From Acidobacteriota bacterium (GTDB taxonomy: Bacteria; Acidobacteriota; Aminicenantia; UBA2199), in the NCBI GenBank assembly GCA_028749105.1, contig JAQUQF010000036.1:1-10438 (forward strand): a DNA stretch of 10,438 nt, read 5' to 3'. This document shows positions 6,139 to 10,438 of this stretch, piece by piece (positions within the stretch are counted from its first letter, which is position 1; each line of letters starts with the position of its first letter). A program made the translations under genes and the position numbers. Below the pieces are notes generated by a model. It saw only the letters and a list, made by a program, of their open reading frames with translations. It made no database searches and had not been told where the DNA came from.

Positions 6139-6167
6139 ATCATACCCCAAGTCAAGATTAATGTCAT
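6139..6167 (-). promoter_or_regulatory. Candidate promoter of the HEAT-repeat gene
   Basis: On the minus strand ATGACA (6167-6162, 5 of 6) and TATGAT (6144-6139, 5 of 6) are spaced by exactly 17 nt. Transcription would start near 6132, leaving a leader of about 79 nt before the ATG. The promoter lies 17 bp left of the galT remnant, so it belongs to the same segment as the HEAT gene. Confidence 0.45.
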
Positions 6168-6183
6168 TTATCTGTTCAGGGCT

Positions 6184-6238
6184 CATCAACCCCCATCTCG
6201 CCAGAGGATTCGGTCCAGTCATTGAAGACACTCTGATT
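6184..6238 (+). pseudogene. Displaced 3' end of galT (diverged direct repeat, copy 2)
   Basis: 47 of 55 aligned columns match the last ~54 bp of galT (4124-4177) in the same orientation. With the frame restored after one extra C, it reads Pro-Ile-Ser-Pro-Glu-Asp-Ser-Val-Gln-Ser-Leu-Lys-Thr-Leu-stop, against Pro-Ile-Ser-Pro-Glu-Glu-Ser-Val-Gln-Ser-Leu-Lys-Ala-Val-stop in galT. Three of the differing codons are synonymous and three are conservative, and the TGA is kept, so the copy may have diverged while still coding. No galT-like sequence is seen upstream of 6184. Confidence 0.75.
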
Positions 6239-6280
6239 TTGAGTTGATTTCTCCTCCAGCTGCCCCAGAGCGAATGAGCC

Positions 6281-7654
6281 CTACTTGACATACAGGATGA
6301 CCGGCAGGGCATAATCACTGTCTTGCCAGTCCTGATAATCTTTTGTTTCTCCCTGGTTGTCGCGGCGGTCGATGCCGATGCTGTAGAGTTTCTGCTTGGC
6401 CTCGTTCCAGACATAAGGTTTGCCGGAACAGGGGTCGAGCAATTCCCGGTAGCTAGGCAGATCGCTGAGCTGCGCCTGAATCGTCCGGGCCGGATCGTAG
6501 CCGCGGTGCAGGTCGGCGGCGATGTGAGCCATGTCGTAAAAGGTTTTAAGCTGATAGGATTTGTAGATCACGCCAATGAAATTGGTGGAATTCGCCACAT
6601 CGAGGAGAATTTTACCAACCGGATTTTGCAGCCGCCAGAAAATGCCGGTACGCAAAGGTTTCCATGCCAATGGTTCATCGCGCCATTGAAAAGGCGGGGT
6701 TTGCTCGCGCCGGATGACCCCCTCCATGAAGCGGATGCGGGCATTGCGGGTGCGGTTTTTCTGGTAAAGAAACTTGTATTTCATTCGCGAATACCAACTC
6801 TCCTTGGAGAAATCAAGGTCGGACGGAAGAGACATTTCACAGAGCAGCGACAGTCGGGAGCCGAATTCGTCAGAGGCCAGTGGTCTGTTGGTTTGTTCAT
6901 ATACCAGCTGGAAAACCTGGGGCGGGCAATCCTTCTGGTTCATGATATCATTCAGAGCCCCGATGGACAGGCGGGCCACGGCCTTGGCCACCAGGTTGGC
7001 GATCAGCAAGCGGCTGTTGGCGCTGGCTTTGGCGGCAAAGCGCAGATGGCGCAGCAGGTGCGCGGCTGCTTCGGGGGCGTTGCCATTTTGCGCCGCCATG
7101 ATATCCAGGGCGATGGAGAGTTTGGCCGTGTGGAGCCAGGCCAGCAGGTTGGGGATGGGGGTGTCGGCCCTCACCAGGCTGAAATCGCTGAACATGTCGC
7201 TGTCGATCAGTTTTTCATACCGGGCGAGCATGAAGCCGTATTCCTCACGGGCCTTGGTCAATTGCTCCCGGTATTGATTCAAAGCGGACGACCAATTTCC
7301 CCCGAATCGCAGGGCCGCGAACACAGGCGCCAGTTCTTTTGATGCGTGATAATTTTTCTTATGCGTGGCCCAAGTTTGGTTGAATTCCCTTATATAGCGG
7401 TCGTTGTCAAAGGCCGGGTCGAACAGACGGCGATACGGGAGAATGGCCGCATCGGTTTCGATATCGACGTCCCTGGGCTCGGTCAGTGTCCACAAGCGGT
7501 AGAACCCGTTGGCTTTATTAAAGGCATCCGCCGCCGGAGCCGGCGGCTCTCCCAAACTCGATCGAATCGGCCGGGCATCGACCTGGTTGAAGGCCAGGTA
7601 GGCCACGACCAGGACCAGCAGCGCCAGCAAAACACGGATCATGATTTTTTTCAT
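6281..7654 (-). CDS. Membrane-anchored protein of unknown function with pseudopilin-like C-terminus
   Basis: 457 residues, not recognised as a named family. The N-terminus (KK, then IRVLLALLVLVVAYLAF at about 6-22) is a signal anchor or uncleaved signal peptide with no lipobox, so the rest should face the periplasm. The body is largely helical and rich in Arg, Leu and Ala, as in LLRHLRFAAKASANSRLLI and FQLVYEQTNRPLASDEF. The C-terminus LLDPCSGKPYVWNEAKQKLYSIGIDRRDNQ resembles the 'DP.G.PY.Y....LYS.G.DG..GG' ending of GspG-type pseudopilins and many secreted proteins of unknown function, where Asp-rich loops may bind calcium; this is a resemblance, not proof. The ATG at 7652-7654 has AGGAGG four nt upstream. 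It lies 193 nt downstream of the response regulator on the same strand, with hairpins and a Pho-box-like array between. Confidence 0.75.
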   Translation of the reverse strand: MKKIMIRVLLALLVLVVAYLAFNQVDARPIRSSLGEPPAPAADAFNKANGFYRLWTLTEPRDVDIETDAAILPYRRLFDPAFDNDRYIREFNQTWATHKKNYHASKELAPVFAALRFGGNWSSALNQYREQLTKAREEYGFMLARYEKLIDSDMFSDFSLVRADTPIPNLLAWLHTAKLSIALDIMAAQNGNAPEAAAHLLRHLRFAAKASANSRLLIANLVAKAVARLSIGALNDIMNQKDCPPQVFQLVYEQTNRPLASDEFGSRLSLLCEMSLPSDLDFSKESWYSRMKYKFLYQKNRTRNARIRFMEGVIRREQTPPFQWRDEPLAWKPLRTGIFWRLQNPVGKILLDVANSTNFIGVIYKSYQLKTFYDMAHIAADLHRGYDPARTIQAQLSDLPSYRELLDPCSGKPYVWNEAKQKLYSIGIDRRDNQGETKDYQDWQDSDYALPVILYVK

Positions 7655-7707
7655 GTTCCCTCCTTTTTAACCATTGTAGGGAGCCGCAAATGAAATGTGG
7701 TCTCGGA

Positions 7708-7737
7708 AGTATCATGATTTTGTCATTTAAATGTCAC
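7708..7737 (-). promoter_or_regulatory. Candidate promoter of the membrane-anchored protein gene
   Basis: On the minus strand GTGACA (7737-7732, 5 of 6) and GATACT (7713-7708, 4 of 6) are spaced by 18 nt. Both boxes lie within the 11-bp repeat array, so a bound regulator would directly block or replace the -35 contact. Transcription would start near 7701, with a leader of about 47 nt and the ribosome site AGGAGG close to the ATG. Confidence 0.35.
7709..7737 (+). promoter_or_regulatory. Pho-box-like array: three 7-mers at 11-bp spacing
   Basis: GTATCAT (7709-7715), TTGTCAT (7720-7726) and ATGTCAC (7731-7737) repeat with an exact 11-bp period and AT-rich 4-bp spacers. The E. coli PhoB box consists of CTGTCAT-type 7-mers at 11-bp spacing; these units match at 5, 6 and 5 of 7 positions. 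Tandem half-sites one helical turn apart are how OmpR/PhoB-family dimers bind. The adjacent gene 7848-8528 encodes such a regulator. The array reads in + orientation, opposite to the downstream gene at 7654. Confidence 0.5.
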
Positions 7738-7760
7738 GGCTGCTCAACAACTCACCCCAA

Positions 7761-7784
7761 CCCCTCTCTTCCCAAAGAGAGGGG
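7761..7784. repeat. Hairpin 1 of a GC-rich palindromic pair
   Basis: CCCCTCTCTT (7761-7770) and AAGAGAGGGG (7775-7784) form a perfect 10-bp stem with a 4-nt loop, preceded by CTCACCCCAA (7751-7760). The block resembles short intergenic palindromes scattered through many bacterial genomes; that is from memory and was not searched. It could act as a terminator for the kinase-regulator operon, but no T-run follows on either strand. Confidence 0.6.
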
Positions 7785-7797
7785 TAAGCCTCCTGTG

Positions 7798-7826
7798 CCC
7801 CCCCACAACGCGAGGGAGTGGGGGGG
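7798..7826. repeat. Hairpin 2 of a GC-rich palindromic pair
   Basis: CCCCCCCAC (7798-7806) and GTGGGGGGG (7818-7826) form a perfect 9-bp stem with an 11-nt loop, 13 nt from hairpin 1 and 22 nt from the response-regulator stop codon. A minus-strand transcript meets this hairpin first, so it is the better placed of the two to end or protect the operon mRNA. A U-tract is missing, so Rho-independent termination is doubtful. Confidence 0.5.
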
Positions 7827-7847
7827 ATAAGTTCGAGAATGCCGCAT

Positions 7848-8528
7848 TCACAGGATCAGCTTGTATCCGGCGCCGTGCACGGTCAGCAGGTGCTTGGGCC
7901 GGGCCGGGTCATGCTCGATCTTCTGGCGCAGCTTGAGGATGAAATTGTCGATGGTCCTGGGCGACGGGTCGTATTCGTCGCCCCAGACCCGGTCCATGAT
8001 CCGGTCGCGGCTGACCACTTCCGGGGAATGGGCCGCCAGCAGCCGCAGGATCGCGTTTTCCTTTGGCGTCAGCTCGAGCGTTTTTCCGCCGCGGCGGATC
8101 TCGAAGCGGCGGAACAAAACCTCAGCGTCCCCGATGCGGACGGTCGCCGGGGCATCTTTTTCCAGTGCCGTCCTTTTCAGCAGCGCCTGCACGCGGGCGA
8201 CCAGCTCCTTGAGGCTGAACGGCTTGGTCAGGTAGTCGTCGGCGCCCAGCTCAAAGCCGCGCAGCTTGTCGTTTTCCCGGTCTCGCGCCGTGAGCATGAG
8301 GATCGGGGTTTTTTCGTCATGCCGGCGGACCTGCTTGCAGACCTCATAGCCATCCACTCCGGGCAGCATGATGTCGAGCACGATCAGGTCGGGGCGTTGC
8401 TGTTCAACCAATTTCAATCCCGAAAGGCCATCGCGGGTGCGGATGGTTTCAAAACCATGGAATTGCAGGGTCTCGGCCAGGCCCTGTTGCAGGGTGTTGT
8501 CGTCTTCGATGATCAGGATCTTGCTCAT
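7848..8528 (-). CDS. OmpR/PhoB-family response regulator
   Basis: 226 residues. The N-terminal receiver domain (1-120) has the acidic pair D9/D10, the phosphoacceptor D52 in LIVLDIMLPGVDGYEV, T80 in LMLTARD and K102 in YLTKPFS, so all key residues are present. The C-terminal winged helix (about 131-226) shows LTPKENAILRLL, the recognition-helix region RTIDNFILKLRQKIE and the wing LLTVHGAGYKL. It should be phosphorylated by the kinase encoded immediately upstream and bind tandem DNA repeats as a dimer. The ATG at 8526-8528 overlaps the kinase stop codon (ATGA), indicating translational coupling, with GAGGGA a few nt upstream. Pho-box-like repeats 111 nt past its stop are an obvious candidate target. 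It may be a PhoB relative, but residues alone do not prove a phosphate response. Confidence 0.93.
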   Translation of the reverse strand: MSKILIIEDDNTLQQGLAETLQFHGFETIRTRDGLSGLKLVEQQRPDLIVLDIMLPGVDGYEVCKQVRRHDEKTPILMLTARDRENDKLRGFELGADDYLTKPFSLKELVARVQALLKRTALEKDAPATVRIGDAEVLFRRFEIRRGGKTLELTPKENAILRLLAAHSPEVVSRDRIMDRVWGDEYDPSPRTIDNFILKLRQKIEHDPARPKHLLTVHGAGYKLIL

Positions 8529-10438
8529 GATCGCTTCCCTCTTTTTCCATTATGGATCTTTCCCCCGGGAATGGGCAGGCGGACGATGAATCGTGATCCC
8601 TGCCCTATTGCGCTCAGCAATTCAATGCGCCCGCGGTGGGCGTCGACCGCATGTTTGACCAGGAAAAGCCCCAGGCCGCTCCCCTGGCTGGTACTGCTCC
8701 CTTCACTTTCGACCCGGAAAAACTTGCTGAATATGGATTCCTGATATTCCGGGGCGATGCCCATGCCGCGGTCGGCCACCTCCAGCACGGCATCACCCGC
8801 AGAGCAGTAAACCTTCAATTCGATCTCTTTATGATCTGGAGAATAGTTGATCGCGTTCTGGATCAGGTTGCCGATCAGCATCTGCAGGGCGCGCGCGTCA
8901 AATGGGAATGACGGCACATCGGAAGCGATTTTCGCCCGGCAGACAAACCCGTTTTCTCTGAGAAGAGGCAGAGATTCCTCCCAGGCCTGCTTGGCGATTT
9001 CCGTTAGAGACGCCGGCTGCAAGCGGTAGGTTTTCTGCCCGGCCTCGATGCGCGACAGATCAAGCAGATTGCGGATCATATCGTTCATGCGGTCTGCTTC
9101 CGCGATTATTTTGCCAGACTGGGCGATCCGCTGCTCCTCGTTTTTCAGCCAGTTCAGCTGCAGTTGCTCGGCGAGCATGCGCATACGCGCCAGTGGTGTT
9201 TTCAGGGTGTGGGCGGCGCTGTCCAGGAAGCGGTTTTTGAGTTCCAGAAGCTCCATGTCGCGGCGCAGGGAGCGAAAAAACAAGGCCACGGCCGTAAGCA
9301 AGGCCAACAGCAGAGCAGCGATCAACGCGTAATTGACCAGCAGCTCTCTTTTGATCCGCGCCTCAAGATAACCCGGGCGCGGCGCCTTGACCGCAAGCAC
9401 GTACCCGGGAAGAAGTTTCTCCAGCGCCATTTGCGGCATCCCACCCGCGGCCATTGCGGCCGCCTCGGCCCGGGTCGCCAAAACCACCGTTGGCATCTCA
9501 TCCGGCCAATATTGCTTCAACAGGGCGGGAAACTGTGTCTGGCGAATCTGGGCCATGGCGATATGAAAACCGAAAAAAGCGCGGGCAGCGGATCTATTTT
9601 CAATTGGCAGCGGGGCATAAGCGATCTGCAAAGCGGCTTGGCGGTAAAATCCAGCCTCCGGTCGAGGCTCTTTTCCCGAAACGGGCGCAGCGGCTAAAAA
9701 CGGAAATTCTTTCTGCAGGCGCGAGTAGAAAAGTTTCTTTTCATCATTGGCCAGGTAAAACTCCTGGATCTGTTGCAGGCGCTTGAATTCGATCCCCCGG
9801 CGGTTGGCGGCCGTTCCTTCCTGATCCAGTTCGGGAATATTGAAGAACTGCCAGCGCAAGGACATTTCCCGGGCCGGGATCCCCTCCAAGCGCTCACGCC
9901 GCAGGGCCTTGGTCAAGCGCACTTGTAAAGAATTGGAACGGGTGATCTGTCGGTTGAGGTATTCGAGGGCCTCGTTTTTATAAAAATCCAACTGCGGTGA
10001 TTGGCTGGCCGCTTGCAATGCCAGGATTTCTTCATAGAGTTCAAGGTAGCAAGCCGAGGCCGCCTCACGATCACCCATCCGGTCATATGAAAGCGCCAGC
10101 AGCTGCCGGGCCGACAGATAGCGATCGTCAGCATCAGGAGCTGCCTGGCCATGGACGGCCTCTAAAAGGAACTGGATCGCCTGCGGATACTTTCCCCATT
10201 TAAAATAACAACGCCCGATGGCCAGGGAAAAAACCTCTTTTTCATGTGTGCCGGTTGCTAACTTGGAACCGGCGAGATATTTCTTTATGGCAGTCAACCA
10301 ATTACGATCCTTGAATTCAAGGCTTTCCCCTTCAAGGAATTGACGCTTCACCAGGCCGGACCTGAATGAGGAGGAATCGAACCGGGCCGATTGGGAGATC
10401 ATCGGCCGGCTGAACGGGAAAAGATACTCGCGGTCAGC
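8525..10438 (-). CDS. Sensor histidine kinase with helical-repeat sensor region (5' end beyond window)
   Basis: The frame stays open to the right edge. Twelve codons precede the first ATG (10400-10402), which has no ribosome site, so the gene probably starts outside. Numbering from that Met: about 1-135 is TPR-like (FSLAIGRCYFKWGKYPQAIQ, then ARQLLALSYDRMGDREAASA). A mixed region runs to about 345, and one membrane span (VNYALIAALLLALLTAVALF) lies near 353-376. HisKA follows with H398 in SAAHTLKTPLARM, then the ATPase domain: N-box IGNLIQNAINYSPDH (about 508-522), G1 DRGMGIA (about 544) and G2 GSGLGLFLVKHAV (about 573-585). All catalytic motifs are intact. The N-terminal half is probably periplasmic, which requires a signal or first membrane span outside the window. 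It should phosphorylate the regulator, whose start overlaps its stop by 4 nt. The signal sensed is unknown. Confidence 0.9.
   Translation of the reverse strand, partial: ADREYLFPFSRPMISQSARFDSSSFRSGLVKRQFLEGESLEFKDRNWLTAIKKYLAGSKLATGTHEKEVFSLAIGRCYFKWGKYPQAIQFLLEAVHGQAAPDADDRYLSARQLLALSYDRMGDREAASACYLELYEEILALQAASQSPQLDFYKNEALEYLNRQITRSNSLQVRLTKALRRERLEGIPAREMSLRWQFFNIPELDQEGTAANRRGIEFKRLQQIQEFYLANDEKKLFYSRLQKEFPFLAAAPVSGKEPRPEAGFYRQAALQIAYAPLPIENRSAARAFFGFHIAMAQIRQTQFPALLKQYWPDEMPTVVLATRAEAAAMAAGGMPQMALEKLLPGYVLAVKAPRPGYLEARIKRELLVNYALIAALLLALLTAVALFFRSLRRDMELLELKNRFLDSAAHTLKTPLARMRMLAEQLQLNWLKNEEQRIAQSGKIIAEADRMNDMIRNLLDLSRIEAGQKTYRLQPASLTEIAKQAWEESLPLLRENGFVCRAKIASDVPSFPFDARALQMLIGNLIQNAINYSPDHKEIELKVYCSAGDAVLEVADRGMGIAPEYQESIFSKFFRVESEGSSTSQGSGLGLFLVKHAVDAHRGRIELLSAIGQGSRFIVRLPIPGGKIHNGKRGKRS

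Noticed and set aside
6281..6300. Possible third copy of the HEAT-gene 3' repeat at the end of the 457-residue protein gene
   Set aside because: Only the short CTAyTTGA pattern around the stop codon is shared; the following bases do not align beyond chance.
7740..7830. CRISPR array or tandem repeat in the GC-rich gap
   Set aside because: There are two different palindromes and no repeated unit or regular spacer. No tRNA, rRNA, CRISPR array or transposase gene was seen anywhere in the window.
10400..10402. ATG taken as the start of the histidine kinase
   Set aside because: The frame stays open for twelve more codons to the window edge, there is no ribosome site before this ATG, and a membrane or signal segment is still missing, so the gene most likely begins outside.

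Overview
The window reads as chromosomal DNA from a GC-rich, probably Gram-negative bacterium. Genes are dense, often co-directional with 3-10 nt gaps, and use clear GGAGG-type ribosome sites plus one TTG start. An uncultured Acidobacteriota/Aminicenantes-like lineage is possible, but that is an impression from gene content and was not tested.

Left part (1-4175, + strand). The last 29 codons of an unidentified gene end at position 90. A sigma70-like promoter (104-132) then precedes a tight four-gene operon: lysine-ketoglutarate reductase, saccharopine dehydrogenase, a YraN-type nuclease-fold protein and a GalT-family nucleotidyl/phosphorylase enzyme. The first two together convert lysine plus 2-oxoglutarate to aminoadipate semialdehyde plus glutamate, the route used by the animal/plant bifunctional enzyme, here as two proteins. 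YraN and GalT look like co-transcribed passengers.

Middle part (4176-6280, - strand genes). Two genes converge on galT: an AAA_14/DUF4143 ATPase and a small HEAT-repeat protein. This interval shows traces of past insertion or duplication. The last 25 bp of the HEAT gene, stop codon included, recur as a direct repeat on the far side of the ATPase. The last ~54 bp of galT, stop codon included, recur as a diverged copy beyond the HEAT gene. The result is a nested layout: galT 3' end, HEAT 3' end, ATPase, HEAT 3' end plus HEAT gene, galT 3' end. No recombinase or transposase is present. This is the most unusual thing in the window.

Right part (6281-10438, - strand). A two-component system (histidine kinase running off the right edge, then an OmpR/PhoB-type response regulator, overlapping by 4 nt) lies upstream of a 457-residue membrane-anchored protein of unknown function. 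The gap between regulator and anchored protein holds two GC-rich hairpins and three Pho-box-like 7-mers at exact 11-bp spacing, overlapping a candidate promoter. This suggests that the regulator, or a relative, controls the anchored protein.
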